From Lentimicrobium sp. (GTDB taxonomy: Bacteria > Bacteroidota > Bacteroidia > Bacteroidales > Lentimicrobiaceae), in NCBI GenBank assembly GCA_024709105.1, contig JANJXJ010000047.1, positions 121,268 through 185,267 of the forward strand: a stretch of 64,000 nucleotides of DNA, given 5' to 3'. Position numbers and translations under genes: made by a program. Shown in pieces: positions 1 through 7,122 of this stretch. Below the pieces are notes generated by a model. The model was not told where the DNA came from. It ran no database searches and saw only the letters and a program-made list of their open reading frames with translations. Every line of letters begins with the position of its first letter. Positions within the stretch are counted from its first letter, which is position 1.

Positions 1-1
1 A

Positions 2-121
2 GGACGCTTGTTGCATAACCATGCCTCCGGGCTTAATATTACGAATCTCTCAAAAGGCATGTACCTGATTACACTCAAATCAGGAAATATGGTTTTTAAT
101 GGTAAGTTTATAAAACAATAG
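2..121 (+). CDS. C-terminal tail of a T9SS-sorted secreted protein (5' end outside window)
   Basis: Frame 2 is open from the window edge to a TAG at 119-121 and encodes 39 residues. They include LNITNLSKGMYLITLKSG, the typical end of a type A T9SS (Por secretion) sorting domain: a short beta-strand, an L-S-K-G-(M/V)-Y-(L/F) turn and a final strand carrying a lysine near the end. The same pattern closes four other proteins in this window. The domain directs the protein across the outer membrane, where it is removed. The cargo's own function lies upstream and cannot be judged. A perfect hairpin follows the stop. Confidence 0.75.
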   Translation, partial: GRLLHNHASGLNITNLSKGMYLITLKSGNMVFNGKFIKQ

Positions 122-146
122 CCAGGCGAGAATTACTTAAAATGTA

Positions 147-180
147 ATCAGGTTTGAAGAACAGAAACTTCAAACCTGAT
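147..180 (+). terminator. Hairpin downstream of the T9SS cargo gene
   Basis: A perfect 13-bp inverted repeat (ATCAGGTTTGAAG / CTTCAAACCTGAT) with an 8-nt loop lies 25 bp after the stop. It is followed only by TTATAT, not a long U tract, so it may be a weak terminator or an mRNA-stabilising 3' hairpin. Confidence 0.55.
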
Positions 181-306
181 TTATATAAGTAACTGGTTTA
201 CTTTTGATTGAATTATGAAACAAGAGAATTCATGCTTGTATTCCTTAACATGAAGGTATCAGATGCATGAATTTTACTTCAAACACCCAAAATTACACCC
301 AACAAC

Positions 307-741
307 ATGAAAACCAATCTTTTAATTACGATTTTAATCCTCACGCTTTCCTGTAAAAAGGACAATAAGCAGGAAACTCAAGGTCATCCAGAAGTGAACA
401 TTACCAAAGCGGAATGGATTGCCGAGGTAATTGATAACGGATTTGGAGAAGTGAGACTAAAAATAGAAGGAAATACTAATGGCGAGCTGCTAACCATTGA
501 TACTTATGGTGATGGACTTAGCGGGTGTACCGAAATTCAATTGGATAACAATGGTTACTTTGATGCAGAAATCCTGATTTTATTCATACCAGGTTCTGAC
601 ACAATGCCCCGCAAATACTCGACCTATATCAATGTTTACGAAAAATCAGAATCACCGGAAATAGTTTTCTGCAGAACCGGCACAGGAGAAACAAAAAGGC
701 AACTTATTGAAAGTGATTATCTGGCATTCAGTAAGAAGTAG
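307..741 (+). CDS. Small predicted lipoprotein, unknown function
   Basis: Encodes 144 residues. The N-terminus is a short charged start (MKTN), a hydrophobic run and a lipobox LTLSC with Cys16, followed by KKDNKQ, so the mature protein should be a lipid-anchored periplasmic or surface protein. The rest is an acidic, beta-rich-looking domain with a second Cys pair (around residues 79 and 127) that could form a disulfide. No family was recognised. It stands alone, with a terminator-like hairpin upstream and 468 bp of non-coding DNA downstream. A TACTTTTG box at 199-206 could be a -7 element, but no TTTG lies at the right distance. Confidence 0.7.
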   Translation: MKTNLLITILILTLSCKKDNKQETQGHPEVNITKAEWIAEVIDNGFGEVRLKIEGNTNGELLTIDTYGDGLSGCTEIQLDNNGYFDAEILILFIPGSDTMPRKYSTYINVYEKSESPEIVFCRTGTGETKRQLIESDYLAFSKK

Positions 742-1209
742 TGACTCATAAAAATATTTTATAATGATTCTATTGATTGAAAAGTTTGTAATTGCCATGA
801 AAGTCATTCAGAAAATTTTTACGAATTGTTTGATTAATCATTCCTTTTGCCTGTTTAAACAGAAATGACAAATTGAGAACTAATTGACTATTAAAAAAAG
901 TTTTAAAATCCTCCTGCAATAAAAAAAATCTTTAGAAGGTATTATCTTAACCAATATCAATGCTAACATAATAATTCATCTAATGCCCGGAACAGATGTA
1001 ACATCAAGGAAATAAATTATATTTGTGGTTGCTTTTACAGCTTTGTTTTATTGGTTTGTGTAAGTGAAAATTAAGATAGTTTACTTACTTTTGGAGTTAA
1101 ACGAATAAAAAGCCAACACAAACGAAAACAATTGCTTTGGAAACTTAATTTTATAGCCGAAGTAACTCAGCAGTCCGGCAGAATAATTAACAATGAATGT
1201 TTTTTCAAC
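742..1209. other. Intergenic stretch without a supported gene
   Basis: AT-rich, with no convincing gene. TATATTTG (1018-1025) and TACTTTTG (1086-1093) match the Bacteroidota -7 element and may promote the downstream HEPN/nucleotidyltransferase pair, but neither has a TTTG box at 19-21 bp. A stop-free minus-strand frame ends at 770 (about 55 codons, no good start). It might be a gene remnant, but I could not assign it. Confidence 0.5.
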
Positions 1210-1626
1210 ATGGATAGTTTGGACATCAGATGGCAGCAACGATTTCAGAATTACCTGAAAGCTTTTGAATTGCTCGAGAGTGCTGTTGTGCAGTTTCGTG
1301 AAAAAGGCTTGTCTGAACTCGAGGAGCAGGGCCTTATTCAGAGGTTTGAGTTTACACATGAACTTGCATGGAATGTTCTTAAAGATTTCTTTGAATATCA
1401 GGGAAATACTGATATTACAGGATCAAGAGATGCTACAAGAGAAGCATTTAACAAAGGTCTGATTTCAGATGGGGAAGGCTGGATGGAAATGATCAAAAGC
1501 CGCAATAAATCATCACATACTTACAATGAAGAAATTGCCAGAGACATTCTCATTAATGTGGTGAATTGGTATTACCGGTTGTTTTTGGAATTCAAAGATA
1601 AGATGGACACTTTACAAGAAAAGTAA
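1210..1626 (+). CDS. HEPN-like nucleotidyltransferase substrate-binding protein (HI0074 family)
   Basis: 138 residues from the ATG at 1210. An upstream in-frame ATG at 1132 would add 26 residues that do not fit the family. The helical sequence (RFEFTHELAWNVLKDFFEYQG, then the RNKSSHTYNEE segment) is characteristic of the HI0074 family, the HEPN-fold partner of minimal nucleotidyltransferases. R98 and H103 form an Rx4H motif, which in HEPN toxins is the RNase active site. The nucleotidyltransferase gene starts 2 bp downstream, so the two are co-transcribed. By analogy with MNT-HEPN toxin-antitoxin modules, this would be the toxin or substrate-binding subunit, kept inactive by adenylylation or complex formation. 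Family assignment is firm; toxin activity is inferred. Confidence 0.85.
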   Translation: MDSLDIRWQQRFQNYLKAFELLESAVVQFREKGLSELEEQGLIQRFEFTHELAWNVLKDFFEYQGNTDITGSRDATREAFNKGLISDGEGWMEMIKSRNKSSHTYNEEIARDILINVVNWYYRLFLEFKDKMDTLQEK

Positions 1627-1628
1627 CC

Positions 1629-1937
1629 ATGTTTGGATTAAAACAGAACGACATCACATTAATTAATCATTGCTTTTCTCAATTCTCAGAGATAGAACAA
1701 GTAATTATTTATGGTTCCAGAGCCAAAGGCAATTTTAAAAATGGCTCAGATATTGACCTGACTATTATTGGTGATCTTGATTACAAAGCCATGCTCAAAC
1801 TTGAAAATCTGTTGGATGATTTACTATTACCATATAAAATTGACCTTTCGCTACATAGGCAAATCAGTAATTCCGATCTGTTAAATCATATTCAAAGAGT
1901 TGGGAAAGTGTTTTACAGAAAAGTAATGACAGTATAA
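1629..1937 (+). CDS. Minimal nucleotidyltransferase (MNT, HI0073 family)
   Basis: 102 residues. It has the pol-beta-superfamily signature GSRAKGNFKNGSDIDL, with G29-S30 for triphosphate binding and D41/D43 as metal-binding aspartates; D72 (in KIDLS) is the likely third carboxylate. This is the complete catalytic core of the minimal nucleotidyltransferase family, of normal length. It forms a two-gene unit with the HEPN-like gene 2 bp upstream. Known MNT-HEPN pairs act as type VII-like toxin-antitoxin systems in which the MNT adds AMP to the HEPN partner, and that role is inferred here. No terminator follows. A decayed DUF2007 gene lies 93 bp downstream. Confidence 0.85.
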   Translation: MFGLKQNDITLINHCFSQFSEIEQVIIYGSRAKGNFKNGSDIDLTIIGDLDYKAMLKLENLLDDLLLPYKIDLSLHRQISNSDLLNHIQRVGKVFYRKVMTV

Positions 1938-2030
1938 AATAGCACAAATAATAATAGGTTCTTTGCTTGTGCATCAGCTTCAACATTTCTGATTTAAATA
2001 ATCCCCTCCTTTTGAAGAAAATTGAAGCAT

Positions 2031-2255
2031 ATGACAACAATTTTAATAACCTGTAACACTTCCTATGAAGCGTATCTCATTATAGGCATATTCGAAATCA
2101 ATGAAAATCAATGCTTTCTGGCAAAAGTAAATTTCACCAACCTTATGCCTAATTATAACGGGATAATGGAAGCCGGGGATTAGGTAATTATTGATGAATA
2201 AGATTTAGTCAAAACCAATAATTTAGTGACTGAATTTTCAAAATTTTCAAAATGA
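2031..2255 (+). pseudogene. Degraded DUF2007-type small protein gene
   Basis: Reading from the ATG at 2031 gives ILITCNTSYEAYLIIGIFE, then CFLAKVNFTNLMPNYNG, then MEAGD. This matches the pattern of Bacteroidota DUF2007 (putative signal-transducing) proteins: a CNxxxEAxLIxxxLE helix and a xNFTNLMPNYNG motif. An in-frame TAG at 2181-2183 cuts the frame after 50 codons. The same frame continues with VIIDE, a second stop (TAA, 2199-2201), then DLVKTNN and a last stop at 2253-2255. The conserved continuation beyond the stops shows a gene that has lost its 3' part to nonsense mutation. Family recognition is from memory of the motif, without a search. Confidence 0.6.
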
Positions 2256-2298
2256 GCATGAAATTACATCTATAATTTTTGTACGATTCTTACTTAAT

Positions 2299-2331
2299 TT
2301 TGTAAGAGTTTTAAAAGTATTGTTAAATTTG
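2299..2331 (+). promoter_or_regulatory. Predicted Bacteroidota promoter for the transglutaminase-like gene
   Basis: TTTG (2299-2302), a 21-bp spacer, then TAAATTTG (2324-2331) fits the Bacteroidota -33/-7 consensus. It would give a leader of about 120 nt before the ATG at 2459. Confidence 0.5.
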
Positions 2332-2458
2332 GCACTGGTTTTAAAATCCTGAAAACAATAGCTATTTTTGAAAACAAGGTAGAAGCTAAAGCAGCAGCAA
2401 GACTATCATCTATCTATTGTTCAATGATTTAATAAAATTTAACCCAAACACAAAAAAG

Positions 2459-3646
2459 ATGAAGACATTTATGTTGGCAACTATTTTTACCCTTTCAAGC
2501 TTTGTTGTTGCCGGTCAGAAAACTAAAACAAAGGAATATGCGGCTGTTGACAAATTAGCATTATCACTTCCCGACTCACTTACAAATACAACTGATGAGA
2601 TAGCCGCATTTATTGCTGCAAACTTCACATCAGAAAGTGATAAGGCCAGGGCGATTTTTATTTGGGTTGCATCAAATATACAATACGACATTGATAATAT
2701 GTTTGCATTCAATTTTAATGAAACTTCTGAAGATAAAATTGTTAAAACTCTTAAAACCAAAAAAGGAGTTTGCGATGATTATGCTTTATTATTTACTGAA
2801 ATAAGCAAAAAAACAGGCATTAAATCCTTTGTAATTGAGGGATATACGAAACAGACCGGATTTTCTGATTATCTGGCGCATGCCTGGAGTGCCTCATTTA
2901 TTGACAGCAGTTGGTATTTATTTGATCCGACATGGGGGTCGGGATATATCAATGGAGAAAAATTCGTAAGATTAATCAATAATGACTACTACAAAGTCAG
3001 CCCTGCATCACTGATTACAACACATATTCCTTTTGATTATCTATGGCAATTTCTCAACTACCCAATTACTAATCAGGAATTCTACGAAGGAAAAACACAA
3101 ACTAACACATCGAAGCCATACTTCAACTACATTGATTCTCTTGCCTCTTACGAAAACATGGATGATATTGAAAAGGCCATCGCCTCGGCATATCGAATTG
3201 AAAAGAATGGTGTAAGAAATTCATTAGTATTTGAAAAATTGCATCGGTTAAAATTAGAAATTGAGAATGACAGGCAAAACAAAGCAGTAAACCTCTATAA
3301 TTCTGCAATAAATGATTACAATGCAGGAATAAACAAGTTTAATGATTTTATTTATTACAGAAATAAACAGTTTACCCCAGCTAAATCCGATCCTGAAATT
3401 CAAAAAATGCTTGATGAACCTGAAGAAAAAATGAAACAGGCCAGCCAAAAGTTGGGTCAAATAGAAAATCCTGACTCAAATATGCAGGAAATGATCCAGG
3501 AAATATCTCAATCAATTAACGAGGCAAATCAATATATCAATGAACAACAAAAGTGGCTGAAGGAATATTTCAGCAAAAGTAAATTCATGCGCAAATCAAT
3601 GTTCTATGACACAAAGGTGACATGGTTCGGAATTCCACTAAATTAA
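2459..3646 (+). CDS. Secreted transglutaminase-like (cysteine protease fold) protein
   Basis: 395 residues from the ATG at 2459, which gives a clean signal peptide (MKTFMLATIFTLSSFVVAGQ). The 14 extra codons from 2417 would spoil it. Residues about 50-175 are a transglutaminase-like core: C105 in KKGVCDDYALLF, H141 in LAHAWSASF and D156 in WYLFDPTWGSG form the expected Cys-His-Asp triad in order. After the core come about 220 residues rich in Lys, Glu and Gln (roughly 255-375) that look helical or coiled-coil. Enzymes of this fold are usually peptidases or amidases; the substrate is unknown. It is monocistronic, with its own predicted promoter and no clear partner. Confidence 0.85.
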   Translation: MKTFMLATIFTLSSFVVAGQKTKTKEYAAVDKLALSLPDSLTNTTDEIAAFIAANFTSESDKARAIFIWVASNIQYDIDNMFAFNFNETSEDKIVKTLKTKKGVCDDYALLFTEISKKTGIKSFVIEGYTKQTGFSDYLAHAWSASFIDSSWYLFDPTWGSGYINGEKFVRLINNDYYKVSPASLITTHIPFDYLWQFLNYPITNQEFYEGKTQTNTSKPYFNYIDSLASYENMDDIEKAIASAYRIEKNGVRNSLVFEKLHRLKLEIENDRQNKAVNLYNSAINDYNAGINKFNDFIYYRNKQFTPAKSDPEIQKMLDEPEEKMKQASQKLGQIENPDSNMQEMIQEISQSINEANQYINEQQKWLKEYFSKSKFMRKSMFYDTKVTWFGIPLN

Positions 3647-3995
3647 AAGTGTATCAAATAGAAAAATTTCAAAAAAAAGAAGGGTTGTATCTTTTCGGTT
3701 CCAGCTTCAATTTGTTTTAGGCACCTGACTTTCCCTTCTTTAATATATTGGATTCTGTATTTTTATCAAAACTCCGATTAACTTCATTTTAAAGGTTTGG
3801 CCGGAGAATTGCTCAAAAAAAAATCACTGAACGAAAACGATATTTAATCTCCCTAAGTTATGAATTGGGATACAACTTGCTACCCCAGTGCCGGAATAAG
3901 GCATTGAGTAGAAAAGGAAATGACTCACTTAATTGAACATTCATGAAGAAATAATGATTCCGGGAAAGTAAAATTTTATCCCAAGGATAAATGAA
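3647..3995. other. Intergenic stretch without a supported gene
   Basis: Lies between convergent genes. I saw no terminator hairpin with a U tract, no promoter match and no recognisable coding remnant. A stop-free plus-strand run of about 50 codons near 3790-3940 is rich in Arg and Lys, lacks a start and was not assigned. Confidence 0.4.
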
Positions 3996-4370
3996 TCATG
4001 ACAACTTCCTGATTATCAGCACCGCAATACCTACTTCAAGAATACTCAAAGGAACAGCATAAAACAATATATCATAAGGCAGTACGCCCATATTTCCAAC
4101 GACCAGCCACATCAGCACAAAACCAACAAACCACATTAAAGCTATAGTTTGCCACAAGCCGAACTTTTTAGAAACGATAAAAATGGCTATTGCTAGAAAA
4201 AGGGACCATATACCCCACACCGCACCATTAACAGGCTCAGAAGGAAAAACCAATTCCAGGGATTCATAATGTTCTGTCCAGTATTGCTTAAACATAAATT
4301 CATTGCGTACAAATTCAGACAGGCTGATCCATACAGTAGCCAGTAAAACTGGTAAAATTGTCTTTTTCAT
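3996..4370 (-). CDS. Small four-helix integral membrane protein, unknown function
   Basis: 124 residues with four predicted membrane segments: residues about 5-20, 45-65 (VWGIWSLFLAIAIFIV), 72-92 (TIALMWFVGFVLMWLVV) and 100-120 (LFYAVPLSILEVGIAVLII). A soluble loop rich in aromatic and acidic residues (around 25-45) lies between the first two. The protein is almost all membrane and has no motif I can name. It resembles the many short conserved membrane proteins of Bacteroidota. It is transcribed leftward and separated by 186 bp from the DUF6599 gene upstream, so it may be its own unit. Confidence 0.6.
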   Translation of the reverse strand: MKKTILPVLLATVWISLSEFVRNEFMFKQYWTEHYESLELVFPSEPVNGAVWGIWSLFLAIAIFIVSKKFGLWQTIALMWFVGFVLMWLVVGNMGVLPYDILFYAVPLSILEVGIAVLIIRKLS

Positions 4371-4556
4371 AACAGTATAATGTGAGAACTAATTAGAAAT
4401 GAACTGAATAATAAACGATTGTACCTAAAAGTTGTTTAGCTGCCAGCATGCATTTCATTTAAAATCGTTAAACATTATTATCCCTGAAAATTTATAAGTT
4501 TTCTGACCAGATTGGAGGAAAGTAGTTTGAGAACTATTGAATCGCTTCAAAAGTCT

Positions 4557-5399
4557 TTATTGCTTTTGCAAAAGTTCTTTAAGCTGCACAGGCAGGGAGC
4601 CCTCTGTAAGAATAAGGCTAAGATCGTTAATGGCAAAAACCGTAAATACCTTATTGTTTATTGTTTTCGAATGCCCTACGGGATGCTGCAGCTGATTTTT
4701 CTGCAAAAACGATTGCATTTCAGCTTTATCAGAAAAAGCAATACAGGCAACATAATAATTGCCATGTTCCTGTTTTACAGGCAATACCCAGACTTTATAA
4801 TTACTGATATTGTTGAACAAAGGCTCCCATCTTACTAAACCATTCTGCACTCCCAGAGGGCCCTGTATAAACTTAAGATTATCAGTTTGCGATAAAAGCA
4901 ATTCCTGCTTAAACAACGCAGGCACCTGCACATTTATATTCTCAACCTGATCAAGAATCTGAGCTGCAATATCAAGCATGGATTGCTGAATTCCGGGACT
5001 TCCGGCTGAATTTGAAACCGAAAGGTATACATTACCTTTGGCCGCAGTGTATTGATAAGGGGTAAGACAATCATTTTCAGTAACTTTAGAGGTTTCGCTG
5101 CACTTAAAACGCGAAATGCTGAAAATGCCAAAAGCTGCTTCAGGAGAGTTCATTACATAGATATCAGCCTTGTAATCTACCGACCCGGTCTTGATATCAA
5201 ATACAGTAAGGTTTTTGAATCCGTATTCAAGGTAAAGGTCAGCACCACCATTTATATAGCCCCACAACTCCTCATCGCCAAAATGTCGTTCATCAACCGA
5301 GGTAATACCTTGTATTACATCATTCTTCAGCACAAAAGAATTCTGACCCGTTGCCATAATCGCTATTATGCTGTATATCAGCAGAAAAAAGTATTTCAT
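4557..5399 (-). CDS. DUF6599-like exported protein
   Basis: 280 residues from the ATG complementary to 5397-5399; the longer frame from 5435 would place 12 unlikely residues before a good signal peptide (MKYFFLLIYSIIAIMATGQ). The sequence includes DEELWGYINGGADLYLEYGF and ADIYVMNSPEAAFGIFS, a pattern I associate with DUF6599, a family often found beside DUF362 proteins. Here the DUF362 gene lies 35 bp upstream on the same strand, so the two should be co-transcribed. There is no catalytic motif. Location is probably periplasmic. The family name is from memory, so moderate confidence. Confidence 0.65.
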   Translation of the reverse strand: MKYFFLLIYSIIAIMATGQNSFVLKNDVIQGITSVDERHFGDEELWGYINGGADLYLEYGFKNLTVFDIKTGSVDYKADIYVMNSPEAAFGIFSISRFKCSETSKVTENDCLTPYQYTAAKGNVYLSVSNSAGSPGIQQSMLDIAAQILDQVENINVQVPALFKQELLLSQTDNLKFIQGPLGVQNGLVRWEPLFNNISNYKVWVLPVKQEHGNYYVACIAFSDKAEMQSFLQKNQLQHPVGHSKTINNKVFTVFAINDLSLILTEGSLPVQLKELLQKQ

Positions 5400-5434
5400 A
5401 AATCCGGAAAAATTAAACCAACACCTTGAGTTCA

Positions 5435-6607
5435 TTAAATCTCCACCAAATCAATTTTGGTGATATCGGCTTCTCCCAAACCAAGCTGAGCTGCGTATTC
5501 CATAAACTGTCTGCCGCGAGGGGAGTCTTCCTGCTGAATTTCTTCGGCAATGCGCTTTTTAAGGACAATATCATACCCAATCCGGTCAACAGCCACAGCA
5601 TCGGTGCCAACCAGCAAGGTGTTGTAATTGCAGATATACTGCGGATTGGCGCCAGGCCCTCCCTGATAACAACCGCGAAGTCCATCCACAATATTCAGCA
5701 CTACTTTATCGCGGACAGGTGGAAAGCAACACACCTCAGCACTGGTATCGCCCCATAGCTTAGCATGAAGACGGCCTGTATTGGTGATAACCCCGTACCC
5801 GAGATTTTTGAGGCACAAGGTAATGGAAGCTCCGGCATTTTTGAGTATAGGAAGATTGATGATTTTATCCAGTTCCTGAGTGCAGATTTTCGAGAAATAA
5901 GAATACTTTCCGTTGTTGACCATAAATGGCAGAGTGTAATCATCATATTGCCCGTCAACATCAGCATAGTAAAACCAATCCTTATCAATCATGTCTTCGC
6001 TGTAAAGCCTGCCCTCCTTGTTGTAATAGGAGCCATCGGCATCCTTTTTTTCGGTTCCTGAAATAGCTATTCCAGGGTAATTTTCAGGTGTAAAACCAGC
6101 TTCATGGAGCTGAAATTCGCGGCGGTCCCACAACATCAGATTTTCTTTGGAAATGCCGGCATCAATCAATTGTTCAATAACTGACTGTACCAATTCGTGA
6201 CTGGTAGAGAGCAGCTTCCCTCCTATCGGATTAAGTTTCAAACCAATCTTTTCACCAGGCTGAACAAACATCAGCCAGGCTTCTTTTAGCGAAGCAGCAC
6301 CTGTAAGCTGAAGCATGGCATCTGATAACATCCTGTATGTTACCGACTTAACTGGTTTATCCTCTGAAACCGATTGAGGGTCAACAACCTTCACCACCTT
6401 CCCAGGAAATTTTCCGGGCATGGAAAGTCCGGTTTTGGGATATTTTAATGCATCAGCAATGTTGGTTGCAGGTTTTTCATCATCAGTTGCAGCTGCAATT
6501 GCCGACTTACCCGGCAAATTTGACAAAACTGCACCCAGACCGCCAGCAGCAGCCATTTTAAAAAAGTTTCTGCGCCCTTTTGAGCTATGGTTTGATGTAT
6601 CACTCAT
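5435..6607 (-). CDS. DUF362 domain protein with Tat signal
   Basis: 390 residues. The N-terminus has the twin-arginine motif GRRNFFKMAAAGGLG (R12-R13), then a hydrophobic stretch and an Ala-rich cleavage region, so export should be by Tat, usually reserved for folded or cofactor-bearing proteins. The body has DUF362 features: the GEKIGLKLNPIGG segment, LMLWDRREFQL, INLPILKNAGASITLCLKNLGYG, and the closing NTLLVGTDAVAVDRIGYDIV. Some DUF362 proteins carry a 4Fe-4S ferredoxin domain; none of the Cys here are spaced CxxCxxC, so that domain is absent. It is the first gene of a DUF362-DUF6599 operon. TACCTTTG (complement of 6632-6639) could be its -7 element, without a matching -33 box. Function is unknown. 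Confidence 0.8.
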   Translation of the reverse strand: MSDTSNHSSKGRRNFFKMAAAGGLGAVLSNLPGKSAIAAATDDEKPATNIADALKYPKTGLSMPGKFPGKVVKVVDPQSVSEDKPVKSVTYRMLSDAMLQLTGAASLKEAWLMFVQPGEKIGLKLNPIGGKLLSTSHELVQSVIEQLIDAGISKENLMLWDRREFQLHEAGFTPENYPGIAISGTEKKDADGSYYNKEGRLYSEDMIDKDWFYYADVDGQYDDYTLPFMVNNGKYSYFSKICTQELDKIINLPILKNAGASITLCLKNLGYGVITNTGRLHAKLWGDTSAEVCCFPPVRDKVVLNIVDGLRGCYQGGPGANPQYICNYNTLLVGTDAVAVDRIGYDIVLKKRIAEEIQQEDSPRGRQFMEYAAQLGLGEADITKIDLVEI

Positions 6608-7122
6608 AAGATTTGAGTATTAATGCCCGCTCAAAGGTAAGTGGTTTGTTGAAGATAATAATACATATGAGAGAGAAATTTTAAACAATAAAAATGGTAA
6701 TGTCAAATTTTTCGGTAAGCAGGGATATAAAAGTTATGCTAAATGATAGCCAATAAATCCTTTACCTGACAACGTATGGTGTTTTGGTTAAGTATTTGAT
6801 ATTTAATAGATGCAGCTAACTGAGAAATATTGCTGTTCTAGATGCTAAAGACTTCCCTCCATCTTGTCCGGCATTCAACCTTCAATAAAAATTAACCAAA
6901 AATAAATACTCAACACTTGATTTTATGCTGCACTTTTTCGTATTATTGTCCTTTCTATGGATTAAAAAATCCTGCAGAAAATAATAAACCTTTTATCTTA
7001 ATCTTACTGAAGGAGATTTATCCGATTAATCAAACTTTTTTATCGCTCATTCAGTCTGATACAACAAAACTAAAATTAATGGTGCTACCATTTAAAATCA
7101 AAAATCGAGACAATAGAAAATT
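6608..7122. other. Divergent intergenic region
   Basis: 515 bp between the leftward DUF362 operon and the rightward beta-propeller gene, so it must hold both promoters. I see a possible -7 box for the left operon at 6632-6639 and no exact TAnnTTTG for the right gene. No RNA gene or coding remnant was recognised. Confidence 0.4.

Noticed and set aside
770..937. Minus-strand open stretch of about 55 codons, including LFKQAKGMINQTIRKNF
   Set aside because: No start codon at a sensible place, no recognised family and an AT-rich background where stop-free runs of this length occur by chance. Kept only as a remark in the intergenic entry.
1081..1359. 92-codon minus-strand frame over the HEPN-like gene
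   Set aside because: Antisense to a clear family member, with no promoter or family match.
4512..4838. 108-codon plus-strand frame antisense to the DUF6599 gene
   Set aside because: Composition is that of a shadow frame, and the opposite strand has a good signal peptide and family pattern.
5426..6061. Plus-strand frames of about 100 codons antisense to the DUF362 gene
   Set aside because: Shadows of a conserved gene; no signal, motif or promoter.
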